Assembly (NCBI RefSeq): GCF_020524905.1
Contig: NZ_JAIVKI010000001.1
Coordinates: 186,001-250,000, forward strand
DNA: 64,000 bases
Direction: 5' to 3'
Origin: Microbulbifer variabilis
GTDB taxonomy: Bacteria > Pseudomonadota > Gammaproteobacteria > Pseudomonadales > Cellvibrionaceae
In this document: piece by piece, positions 1 through 7,724 of the stretch
Layout: every line of letters begins with the position of its first letter
How positions within the stretch are numbered: position 1 is the stretch's first letter
The notes under the pieces: model-generated
Told to the model about the DNA's origin: nothing
The model's database searches: none
What the model saw: only the letters and a program-made list of their open reading frames with translations
Translations under genes and position numbers: made by a program

Positions 1-35
1 AGGGCGTATGCACCGGTCCCACCGCAGATATTTTT

Positions 36-326
36 ATGCAGAGTTACCAGCGTGGCCTCACCCACTATCGTGTAGAGCAGCAGTATCGCGATTTATTGTG
101 GCGCCGGGATAATTTAGAACGGGAGCTTTACTCTCTTCATCACGCCCTTAGGCACAGTGATAATGACAGCCAGCGACGCGGGCTCTATTTCCAGCACAGC
201 CGACTCGAATGGGAGTTGCGCATGTTGGATTTGGAACTGCACCGCTATGGGCTTTTCGGTCCAGACTATTTCACGCCGGGTTTTTATCCGCGCGGTTTTT
301 TTTCATCCGGTTTTTTCTACTGGTGA
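36..326 (+). CDS. small hypothetical protein, possibly 5'-truncated by the window edge
   Basis: I do not recognise this 96-residue product. The N-terminal two thirds are charged and helical, rich in Arg, Leu, Glu and His, and could form a short coiled coil. The last 25 residues change abruptly to a Gly/Phe/Tyr/Pro tail with repeated GF/FF pairs. The ATG at 36 is the first in frame, but no in-frame stop lies between it and the window start, so the gene may begin earlier. It ends about 80 bases before the thioesterase gene. No signal peptide or membrane segment is visible. Confidence 0.45.
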   Translation: MQSYQRGLTHYRVEQQYRDLLWRRDNLERELYSLHHALRHSDNDSQRRGLYFQHSRLEWELRMLDLELHRYGLFGPDYFTPGFYPRGFFSSGFFYW

Positions 327-403
327 ATTTAGGGGGCTGATGTGGCTGGTAAGTCCAGCAATTTCCCCCAGCTCCATCACGGATTTTCAAGAGAGTTATT
401 CCC

Positions 404-835
404 ATGGCAATTTGGCACGTTACTCCCACCCTGGAGGATATAAACCGGGGCATCGCGCAGTGTATGCCCGGTTATCTGGACCTTGAGGTTACCGCAATCG
501 GTGAGGATTACCTGGAGGGCAAGCTGCCGGTAGATCATCGCACCCGCCAGCCGTTCGGTATTCTACATGGCGGTGCCAACGTGGTGTTGGCGGAAACCCT
601 GGGATCTATCGGTGCCAATCTACTGGTGGATACCAGTAAGTTCTACTGCGTTGGCCAGGAGATTAATGCCAATCATCTGCGTCCTGTGCCAGAGGGCGAA
701 GTAACCGGCCGGGCCAAGCCGGTACATGTCGGGCGCACCAGCCAGGTATGGGAAATCCTGATTTACGCTCCCAATGGCAAGCTGAGCTGTATTTCGCGGA
801 TTACCATGGCGGTTGTGGCTCATGCCGCTGGGTAA
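404..835 (+). CDS. hotdog-fold acyl-CoA thioesterase (PaaI/YdiI/MenI type)
   Basis: This 143-residue protein is expected to hydrolyse an acyl- or aroyl-CoA thioester in the cytoplasm. Its length and layout match the PaaI/YdiI/MenI branch of hotdog thioesterases. The diagnostic stretch is QPFGILHGGANVVLAET near residues 47-63, where HGG plus the downstream Glu form the family's active site; a VGR(T) segment follows near residue 110. No menaquinone or phenylacetate genes lie nearby, so the true substrate cannot be read from context and I give no gene symbol. It starts at ATG 404 and ends 30 bases before the YgjP-like gene, so the two are probably cotranscribed. Confidence 0.88.
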   Translation: MAIWHVTPTLEDINRGIAQCMPGYLDLEVTAIGEDYLEGKLPVDHRTRQPFGILHGGANVVLAETLGSIGANLLVDTSKFYCVGQEINANHLRPVPEGEVTGRAKPVHVGRTSQVWEILIYAPNGKLSCISRITMAVVAHAAG

Positions 836-865
836 ATTTCGTCGAATTTTATTGGGACGGTTTTT

Positions 866-1573
866 ATGAGTGAAGTGTGGGAATATGTTTTTGAGGATAT
901 TCCCTACCGCCTGGTGCGCTCGGCAAGGCGCAAGCGCCTGGGCCTGGTGTTGGCACAATCCGGCGTGGAGGTGCGTATTCCGCAGCGCTGCGCCGCCCGT
1001 CACGGCCATCAGTTTTTGCAAGAAAATATCCAGTGGGTACGCGCCCAGCTACTCGCTGCCAATAAGCGCGCGGCGCAGGTGCCGCAATATCGATTTGAGT
1101 TTGGCGAATACTTTCCCTGGCTGGGTAAAATGCGCTACTTGAAACGGGCTGCTAATCAAGCCGATGCGGCTATAACCGAAGAGGCCATTCGTCTCTACAC
1201 CTTAGCCTCCGCACCCACAGAGCAGCAATTGCAGGGGGCCCTGCAGCGTCTCTATCAGCGCGAGGCGTTGGCCCTGTTAACAGAAAAGTCCCAGCGCTTG
1301 TCTGAGCAACTGGACTTACAGTTTTCCTCACTGCGGATTCGTCGCACCAAGAGTAAGTGGGGGCACTGTAGTATTCGTGGAGAACTGCAATACAACTGGT
1401 TGGTGTGTCTGGCCCCCGAACCAGTGGTGGATTATCTGGTGGCCCATGAGGTCAGCCACCTGCGTTACCATAATCATGGCCGCGATTTTTGGCTGCTGGT
1501 GCAGAGTGTCTGCCCTCGCTATAAAGAGCTGCGCCGCTGGCTGCGCGATAATGGCCACCGCCTCACGGTATAA
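866..1573 (+). CDS. YgjP-like (DUF45/M48 family) metallopeptidase-fold protein
   Basis: A 235-residue member of the YgjP/DUF45 group, zinc-metalloprotease-fold proteins related to SprT and wss domains; the biochemical role is poorly fixed in the family. The zinc-binding HEVSH is at residues 194-198, followed by HNHGRDFW, which supplies the further His/Asp ligands. Upstream, the segment KSKWGHCS with YNW nearby is a hallmark of this family. The protein is full length for the family (about 230-240 residues). It begins 30 bases after the thioesterase stop and is followed after 55 bases by rlmD, so the three genes may form one unit. Confidence 0.9.
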   Translation: MSEVWEYVFEDIPYRLVRSARRKRLGLVLAQSGVEVRIPQRCAARHGHQFLQENIQWVRAQLLAANKRAAQVPQYRFEFGEYFPWLGKMRYLKRAANQADAAITEEAIRLYTLASAPTEQQLQGALQRLYQREALALLTEKSQRLSEQLDLQFSSLRIRRTKSKWGHCSIRGELQYNWLVCLAPEPVVDYLVAHEVSHLRYHNHGRDFWLLVQSVCPRYKELRRWLRDNGHRLTV

Positions 1574-1628
1574 ACTTTGTCGACAGATCCTGTTGATTTC
1601 AGATGTTTTGAATATTCAGTAATTTCCT

Positions 1629-2993
1629 ATGAGCAGAAAACCGCGTTTTATCACTCCGCGCAAGACGGTAAAAAAACCTTTGCCTACTCAGGCAGAAGCC
1701 TGTGTGGAAAAATTTAGCCACGATATGCGCGGTCTCGCCCATGTGGGGAAAAAAACAGTATTTATCGATAATGCCCTGCCTGGTGAAGAGGTGCGTTTTC
1801 GTTATAGCGCTCATCGGGCTCGCTTCGATGAAGGTGTTGCCAGTGAGATAATCCAGGCTTCGCCACTGCGCTGTGAACCGCGCTGCCCCCATGTGTCCCT
1901 GTGCGGGGGCTGCTCCCTGCAACACCTGCAGGACGATGCGCAAATTGTCGAAAAACAAAAAATTTTGTTGGATCAGCTGGCCCGTTTTGCTGGTATTGAA
2001 CCCGAGGAAATTTTGCCTCCTCTGCTGGCCGAACCTTACGGCTATCGGCGCAAGGCGCGTATCGGCATTCGCCTGGTGAAATCGGCAAAAGGCAAAAAAC
2101 TCGTTTTTGGTTTTCGCGAAAAGCGCAGCAACGAGTTGACCGATATCGATGAGTGCCATGTTTTGCACCCCTCTATTGCTCAACATATTCCCGCGTTAAA
2201 GCAACTGGTAGCGGAGAGCGAGGGGCGCGCGCATTTTTCCCAGTTGGAAGTGGCGGTCGGTGATGATGTGGCGGCCTTGGTCTTACGCCACCTACAGCCC
2301 TTATCGGAAGTGGATCGGCAGCGCTGGCTGGGCTTCGCTGAATCATCAGGTATACACATGTATATACAACCTGGCGATACGGGTTCGATGCAGCTTCTGT
2401 GGCCAGAGAATGGTGAGAATTGGCTAAGTTACCGCCTGCCGGAATTTGACCTGAGCCTGCACTTCCAGCCGATGGATTTCTTCCAGGTGAATTTCGAGGT
2501 CAACCGACAGATGGTGAGCCGTGCGGTGCAGTTACTGGACCCGCAACACGGCGAGCGGGTTTTGGATCTTTTCTGTGGACTGGGAAATTTCACCCTGCCA
2601 CTGGCACGCCGCGCGGGGGAGGTTATAGGCATTGAGGGCCTTGGCGCTCTCACCCAAAGAGGCAAGGAAAATGCCGCACTTAACGGACTGAACAACGTGC
2701 GCTTTCACACTGCCGACCTGAATGAGGAAATGGTGAAAAAGGCCTGGGCCAGCGGCGGCTTCGATAAAATTTTGTTGGACCCTCCGCGCGATGGCGCCTT
2801 GCAAGCGGTGCGTGGTATCGCCCGTTTCAAGGCGCAGAAAATTGTTTACGTGTCCTGTAATCCGGCGACTCTGGCGCGGGATGCCGGGGAATTGGTTCAG
2901 CTGGGTTACCGTCTTAAGCAGGCCTGTGTCATGGATATGTTTCCGCAAACGTCCCATGTGGAATCTATGGCGGTATTTGAGCTGGATTCCTAA
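1629..2993 (+). CDS. rlmD: 23S rRNA (uracil-1939-C5)-methyltransferase RlmD
   Basis: RlmD (RumA) uses S-adenosylmethionine to methylate U1939 of 23S rRNA. At 454 residues it is family length. An N-terminal TRAM-like domain (about residues 15-75) precedes the 4Fe-4S ligands C86, C92 and C95 in a CX5CGGC motif; a fourth Cys is in DECHVLHP. The C-terminal Rossmann methyltransferase has the SAM motif DLFCGLGNFTLPLA, the LDPPRDGA loop and the catalytic VYVSCNPATLARD with its nucleophilic Cys. The start at ATG 1629 leaves the usual short basic leader. RelA, often found beside rlmD in other gammaproteobacteria, is not present here. Confidence 0.96.
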   Translation: MSRKPRFITPRKTVKKPLPTQAEACVEKFSHDMRGLAHVGKKTVFIDNALPGEEVRFRYSAHRARFDEGVASEIIQASPLRCEPRCPHVSLCGGCSLQHLQDDAQIVEKQKILLDQLARFAGIEPEEILPPLLAEPYGYRRKARIGIRLVKSAKGKKLVFGFREKRSNELTDIDECHVLHPSIAQHIPALKQLVAESEGRAHFSQLEVAVGDDVAALVLRHLQPLSEVDRQRWLGFAESSGIHMYIQPGDTGSMQLLWPENGENWLSYRLPEFDLSLHFQPMDFFQVNFEVNRQMVSRAVQLLDPQHGERVLDLFCGLGNFTLPLARRAGEVIGIEGLGALTQRGKENAALNGLNNVRFHTADLNEEMVKKAWASGGFDKILLDPPRDGALQAVRGIARFKAQKIVYVSCNPATLARDAGELVQLGYRLKQACVMDMFPQTSHVESMAVFELDS

Positions 2994-3012
2994 AGCCACT
3001 TACTCAAGTTTA

Positions 3013-3054
3013 TTCCGTCCCTGAGTGTCATTTAAAAAGTCCTGAGGGACGGAA
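3013..3054. repeat. 10-bp inverted repeat downstream of rlmD
   Basis: TTCCGTCCCT at 3013-3022 is matched exactly by its reverse complement AGGGACGGAA at 3045-3054, with a 22-base AT-rich gap. No T-run follows, so it is a weak terminator candidate. It could equally be a regulatory stem in the leader of the DUF2750 gene. Confidence 0.4.
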
Positions 3055-3152
3055 GTAGAGCAGTTTTGCCTGATGCCAGAGCCGTGGTCTTTGCGTTGGT
3101 GCAGGGGACAAACTGGCGTAAACTGCTGGCAAACTTATCAAGCGAAGATGTT

Positions 3153-3521
3153 ATGCAAAGCGAACCCTTAACTGACGATTTTGAAGAAAACTGCGCACGC
3201 TTTTTACCGGAGGCCGCTGAACAGGGCTGCGTCTGGGCGCTGCAGGGGGAAGAGGGCTTTGCGTTGTGCGAATCCGAAAAGCGCCCACAGACCGAAGTGA
3301 TGCCCTTTTGGTCTCAGCGGGAATTTGCCCAGGCACATTGTGAGGGCGATTGGGCGGATTACCAGGCGGTAGCTATCGACCTGGAAGAATTTATGGATGA
3401 CTGGCTCACTGGTATGCACGAGGATGTATTGCTGGTGGGGTTGAATTGGAACGATGAGCTGGAAGGTGTGGAGCTGGAACCCATCGACCTACTGGAGCAA
3501 TTGGAGCAGGAGCTGCAATAA
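3153..3521 (+). CDS. DUF2750 family protein
   Basis: A small, acidic cytoplasmic protein of about 122 residues whose body matches the DUF2750 family. That match rests on an N-terminal region ending in WAL, a central MPFWSQREFA, then a GDWADYQAVAIDLEEFMDDWL segment and LLVGLNWN near the end. Function is unknown in the family. Reading upstream to a TTG at 3066 is possible, but the ATG at 3153 gives the family-typical N-terminus and is preferred. The C-terminus is strongly acidic (repeated LE/EL). It lies between rlmD and a VOC-family gene on the same strand. Confidence 0.75.
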   Translation: MQSEPLTDDFEENCARFLPEAAEQGCVWALQGEEGFALCESEKRPQTEVMPFWSQREFAQAHCEGDWADYQAVAIDLEEFMDDWLTGMHEDVLLVGLNWNDELEGVELEPIDLLEQLEQELQ

Positions 3522-3575
3522 GCTGCGCCATAGTGCTCCACCCAGCGGATAAAAATTAAATAACAGGGTGTCTCA

Positions 3576-3959
3576 ATGGAGCAGTTTCTCGGCTTGCATA
3601 CAGTTATTTACGGTGTAACAGATATTGCAGAGGCCCGCGCCTGGTATTCGGAGCTGCTGCAGAAGGAGCCCTATTTCGATAGCGATTGTTACGTGGGGTT
3701 TCATCTTGGCCACTGTGAACTGGGCCTGAATCCGGATGCGCGCAGCGCGATCAGCCGCGCGGATGGAGTGATTGCCTACTGGGCGGTTGCGGATATGGCC
3801 GCGCAGGTCGAGCGTCTTGGAGCCATGGGTGCGCGACAACACAGCGATGTGGTGGATGTTGGCGAGGGCGTACTAATGGCGAGTTTTCTCGATCCTTACG
3901 GCAATATTATTGGCTTGATTGAGCAACCCCAGGCCGTGTCGGAGGAGTCGAACCAGTAA
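3576..3959 (+). CDS. VOC-superfamily protein (glyoxalase/bleomycin-resistance/dioxygenase fold)
   Basis: A 127-residue single-domain VOC protein. The first beta-alpha-beta module contains AEARAWYSELL near residue 20, the classic 'A..FY...L' helix. The second ends with SFLDPYGNIIGLIEQP near residues 105-120, the family's 'DP.GN..gl' signature that supplies a metal-ligand Glu in active members. The substrate cannot be predicted. It is followed after 14 bases by the SDR gene, suggesting cotranscription. Confidence 0.88.
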   Translation: MEQFLGLHTVIYGVTDIAEARAWYSELLQKEPYFDSDCYVGFHLGHCELGLNPDARSAISRADGVIAYWAVADMAAQVERLGAMGARQHSDVVDVGEGVLMASFLDPYGNIIGLIEQPQAVSEESNQ

Positions 3960-3973
3960 ACGGAGCAGTCCCC

Positions 3974-4903
3974 GTGAACAAACCGCCAGTATCCAGTTTT
4001 CGAAAATCTCCCGATAGCTTTGCCGCAGAAAGCCTTGCACAAATTGGTCGTGGTTATGTGGCACCCGACAGAGTCGCTCTGATAACCGGCTGTTCCAGCG
4101 GTATTGGCCGCGAACTGGCCCTGGCCCTGCATCGGCGGGGCACTATTGTTATAGCCACCGCCCGGCGACCGGAAAGTCTGCAGGAATTGGCAGATCTGGG
4201 TATCGCCACCGAAGCTCTGGATGTCAACAATCAGGCGGATATTAACCGTGTACTACACGCTCTCAAGGCCGCCTATGGTCGTCTGGATATATTGATCAAC
4301 AACGCCGGTTACGGGCAGATGGGTCCGCTGATGGAGCTGGATACCCGCTCCCTAGAAAATCAATTCCGCACTAATGTGTTTGCCCCACTGGCACTGGCGC
4401 GCGCCAGTGTGCCGTTGATGCGCTCGGGCAAGGGCGCTGTAATTTGTAATATCGGTTCCGTATCCGGTGTTTTGGCTACCCCTTTCTCTGGAGCTTACTG
4501 TGCTTCCAAAGCGGCCCTGCACACTCTCTCGGACGTCTTGCGCCTGGAATTAAAACCTTTTGGGATTCGCGTTATGACGGTGCAGCCTGGGGCTATTGCC
4601 TCGGAGTTCGGCCGACACGCGGAAGTATCACTGCGTGGTCTTTTGCCCCCGGATTCAATGTATAAGCGCCAGGAAGAAGTGGTGCGCGCCCGAGCACAGG
4701 AATCTCAACAGAATGCCACACTGGCCAGTTCCCTGGCGCGTAAGTTGGTACGTGAACTACTACGTAAACGTCCGCGCGCACTGGTACGTATCGGCAATCG
4801 CAGCCGCCTGTTGCCCTGGCTTGAGCGCTGGTTACCGCATAAATTGAGGGACTGGATTTTATTGCGTCGCTTCAAATTACACCGTTTGGCCCATAAGGTT
4901 TAA
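3974..4903 (+). CDS. short-chain dehydrogenase/reductase (SDR), GTG start
   Basis: A classical SDR of 309 residues. The cofactor-binding TGCSSGIG is at residues 38-45, NNAG follows strand 4, Ser lies in the IGSVSG segment, and the catalytic pair is in AYCASK (YxxxK). An Arg in TARRPE after strand 2 suggests NADP(H) preference. A 30-residue N-terminal extension precedes the Rossmann fold. A basic C-terminal segment rich in Arg/Leu/Trp, with a MYKRQEEVVRA region before it, resembles SDRs acting on lipophilic substrates. The GTG at 3974 lies 15 bases after the VOC stop; no better start is visible upstream. The substrate is unknown. Confidence 0.9.
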   Translation: MNKPPVSSFRKSPDSFAAESLAQIGRGYVAPDRVALITGCSSGIGRELALALHRRGTIVIATARRPESLQELADLGIATEALDVNNQADINRVLHALKAAYGRLDILINNAGYGQMGPLMELDTRSLENQFRTNVFAPLALARASVPLMRSGKGAVICNIGSVSGVLATPFSGAYCASKAALHTLSDVLRLELKPFGIRVMTVQPGAIASEFGRHAEVSLRGLLPPDSMYKRQEEVVRARAQESQQNATLASSLARKLVRELLRKRPRALVRIGNRSRLLPWLERWLPHKLRDWILLRRFKLHRLAHKV

Positions 4904-4994
4904 TTAAGTCCTATCGGCTGTAGCTCCGGTTTTATCTCCTGGTCAAACAATGCGTTTGTAGTGCACTAAGCCACGGTAAAATACGGATTTCATT

Positions 4995-6107
4995 TTAATA
5001 CCTACTACCAGTTGTGCTGGCTTGCTTCAGCCATTCTTTCACTTCGGAAAAACTGCCTCGAAACAGGATGTTGCTCTCGCGCTTCTCCATCAGGTAGTTG
5101 TAACTGCCATCGTAATATTCCCGCAACAGAGTCATAACGAGCGGGATATAGGCCTCACAGTTACCGCTGCGCTGTAATTCCAGATTGGCCTCAATCAATT
5201 GTGTATCCAACATTTGATAGCGCAGTCCGCCGAGACGTTTACGAATTTTACTCAGGCTGTTGCGCAGGTCTTCCCCCAGGGCAACCGCGGGTTTTTCTGT
5301 AGCTTTAAAGCGCGGCAGGGACTCGCTCACATAACTGCACACAATACGCTGAGCCCGCTGTTCCAGTGGTTCTTCCACCAGGACTCTGGGAGCTTTTTTC
5401 ATGGCACTTTGCAGTATCGGGGGCAGGGCACAGCGGCCAATAAGCCGGCTTTCATCTTCGATAAAAACGGGTCCGGCTGCTTGGGAAAGTTTGAGTAAAT
5501 CGATGCTTACTTGGTTTTCAAAATCGATTTGAGATGGTTGTTCACAACCAGTGCGGCCAAAACTGGAGCCGCGGTGTCGGGCAATTCCCTCCAGATCGAG
5601 TGCACGTTCACTGCCTTGGATCAGTTCTGTCTTGCCACTGCCAGTATGACCGGCAATTACGACTAGTGGCAGCTTTTGGCTTAGGTTGTCCAGCTCGTTG
5701 AGCAAATAAGTGCGCATGGCTTTGTAGCCACCTTCAATCAATGGGTAATCACTTCCCATCTCCCGCAATAATTTTTGTGTAGTGCGCGAGCGCAGGCCTC
5801 CGCGAAAACAGTAGAGGTAACCCTGGGGGTGGCGATGTATAAATGCAGCCCAATTTTGCAGCCTTTGCTCAACCACTTCCGGAGTGGCCAGCTTCCAGCC
5901 CAAATCGATAGCCGCTTGCTGACCCTGTTGCTTGTACTCGGTACCTATCAACTCACGCTGCTGGTCATCCAATAGCGGATGATTTTCCGCACAGGGAAAG
6001 GCTCCACGTTGGAATTCCACCGGTGCGCGCACATCCAGCAGAGGAATATCGTTGAGGAAAAGGGCCCGGTAATTCGCAGTATTGTGCCGCAATGAGAGTC
6101 TCCACAT
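4995..6107 (-). CDS. mnmH: tRNA 2-selenouridine synthase MnmH (SelU)
   Basis: MnmH converts the 2-thiouridine of tRNA wobble positions, via a geranylated intermediate, to 2-selenouridine using selenophosphate. At 370 residues it is full length. The N-terminal rhodanese domain has its catalytic Cys at residue 100 in YLYCFRGGLRS, and the C-terminal P-loop domain carries GHTGSGKT at residues 153-160. Start is ATG 6107. The selenophosphate donor enzyme is encoded in the same window (selD fusion at 14.3-16.6 kb) although not adjacent. It converges with the upstream SDR gene across a 91-base gap. Confidence 0.96.
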   Translation of the reverse strand: MWRLSLRHNTANYRALFLNDIPLLDVRAPVEFQRGAFPCAENHPLLDDQQRELIGTEYKQQGQQAAIDLGWKLATPEVVEQRLQNWAAFIHRHPQGYLYCFRGGLRSRTTQKLLREMGSDYPLIEGGYKAMRTYLLNELDNLSQKLPLVVIAGHTGSGKTELIQGSERALDLEGIARHRGSSFGRTGCEQPSQIDFENQVSIDLLKLSQAAGPVFIEDESRLIGRCALPPILQSAMKKAPRVLVEEPLEQRAQRIVCSYVSESLPRFKATEKPAVALGEDLRNSLSKIRKRLGGLRYQMLDTQLIEANLELQRSGNCEAYIPLVMTLLREYYDGSYNYLMEKRESNILFRGSFSEVKEWLKQASTTGSRY

Positions 6108-6884
6108 ATGCTGAAGCGTTGAGAATAAAGCACCCAGACCTGCACGTTGCAGGTATAGCCTTCAGATTGTACCGCGCCTTGATGCTTGCTTACCCACAAG
6201 TTTGAATATCGGTTTGGGAGTGAGTTGGTTCGGTTTGAACAAAGGCCCTAAAAGATCCTAGATAGGGGGCAGAGTTTTACTGATATGTTAGTAAGAACTA
6301 ACCAAGATTTGCTTGAGTCTTCGATTGAAATGGCAGTGTGGCAGTAAGGGGGCGATTTTCAGGCTAATTAAAACGGATATTTACTTTTTCTTGGGGGCTT
6401 TAGGGCTCTGAATCTAGAAAAGAAAAAGTTTCCATTCATCTGCTTTTAAACAATGGTTCACTTTCCTTGCTCTCCTCCACTTCGAATTTAAAAACGACAA
6501 CTAGAGCTTCTAATTACTTTTGGGAAATTAACAATTACCGGAAGATATTCTTGAATAGCCATTACCATTAATAGAAATTATTCACTTAATGAAACCTAAA
6601 GTCCCGTATCTTGCAAGCATAAAAGATAAAAATGTCAACAACCTCAATTTGTGTCGCGTTATGACAACTCCATTTTGCAAATTTCATTAGCTTTTATCGG
6701 TATTTATATGGCTAACTTTAAGAAGACTTAAGGGTGAGCCCAAAAGTCATATTTATTATCAAGGTTGATTAAAACTGGGGCTGGATTCAATTACGGGTTA
6801 AACAGAAGCAATCTTTATACAAATCACGGATTGCTACGGTTCTTACTTCCGTTAGAAACTTCAGTGACCCAGGGAAGTTTTATA
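6108..6884. other. AT-rich intergenic region without a convincing gene
   Basis: About 780 bases between the divergent mnmH and caspase-like genes. It is distinctly richer in A/T than the flanks and has no open frame with a plausible start and ribosome site. An ORF can be extended upstream from 6885 to 6765, but its 40 extra residues look non-coding. I see no clear hairpin or repeat. It probably holds both promoters. Confidence 0.5.
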
Positions 6885-7481
6885 ATGGCAAAAAGTTATA
6901 TTTATATTCCCATTAATAGCGATGAAATGCAGGAGTATGCGAAGAACTTGGCTGGAGCCTGGAATATCCCAGTGAACCAGATACTTGCGAATAAGGTAAC
7001 TTCTGGTATTGGGAAAGCGATGTATCGCTGGGTCGATAAATGCCTCAGTAAACTGAGGCCAGAGGATATCCTTTATATTGTTACGCACGGAACGGGGGCG
7101 CCCGATGGTCAGATGATCGGCGCTGAGCGTTCCATGGGAAAAAATGTACAGAAAAAAGTGTATGTAAATGGAACGGCTAAATGGACTGGGGGGGAATGGA
7201 AAACGTACACACCCGCAGGATTGGCAAGTACCCTGGTTAAAGAGGGACTACCCGCCAATTTCGTGAATCTTCATGTGTGTGCTTGTGGCTCGGGCTATGA
7301 CGGTGAAAAACTGAGGCCCTGGGCGCAGCGTCTGTTGCAAAGCATGGCTTCAACTCACAGTAGCCTCCAGGTAACGGGATACCGAGGCTGGTTTTCCTGC
7401 AGTACTCAGCGGGTATGTATCAAGGTGGGCACCCAGTTTTATCCCCTTGAGGAACGGGCGGTGACTTTCACCCTAGCTTAA
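6885..7481 (+). CDS. putative caspase-like (clan CD) cysteine peptidase-fold protein
   Basis: A 198-residue soluble protein, starting at ATG 6885 behind an AGGGAAG-like ribosome site. No family name comes to mind, but two motifs recall clan CD peptidases. A hydrophobic strand ends in His-Gly (ILYIVTHGTG, H68), and about 65 residues later another strand ends in NLHVCACGSG (C132/C134). This is the order and spacing of the His/Cys dyad in legumain, metacaspases, gingipains and MARTX CPDs; ACGSG closely resembles legumain's ACESG. No signal peptide, prodomain or partner gene is visible. It is isolated by AT-rich DNA on the left and 240 bases on the right. The fold assignment is inference from motifs only. 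Confidence 0.7.
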   Translation: MAKSYIYIPINSDEMQEYAKNLAGAWNIPVNQILANKVTSGIGKAMYRWVDKCLSKLRPEDILYIVTHGTGAPDGQMIGAERSMGKNVQKKVYVNGTAKWTGGEWKTYTPAGLASTLVKEGLPANFVNLHVCACGSGYDGEKLRPWAQRLLQSMASTHSSLQVTGYRGWFSCSTQRVCIKVGTQFYPLEERAVTFTLA

Positions 7482-7724
7482 TTGGGACAGCAACGCTGCC
7501 CTTAAAAGGCACAGGGATGTGCGATTGGAACTCTTTCTAGTTATTTCTTTTTCCAAGCGAATTTCTTCGCTTACAAAGGCGGAAGAAGTAAATTGCGACA
7601 TAAATACCTCTCGATAGGCCCAGTGTTCTGGCGCCATTTTTCCTCTTTATCTTGAATCCTTGTATACCCTGAATAGGTCGCCCTGTGGGAATTTCCCTGT
7701 GCGTTGCATTAGGCGCTCCTTTAT

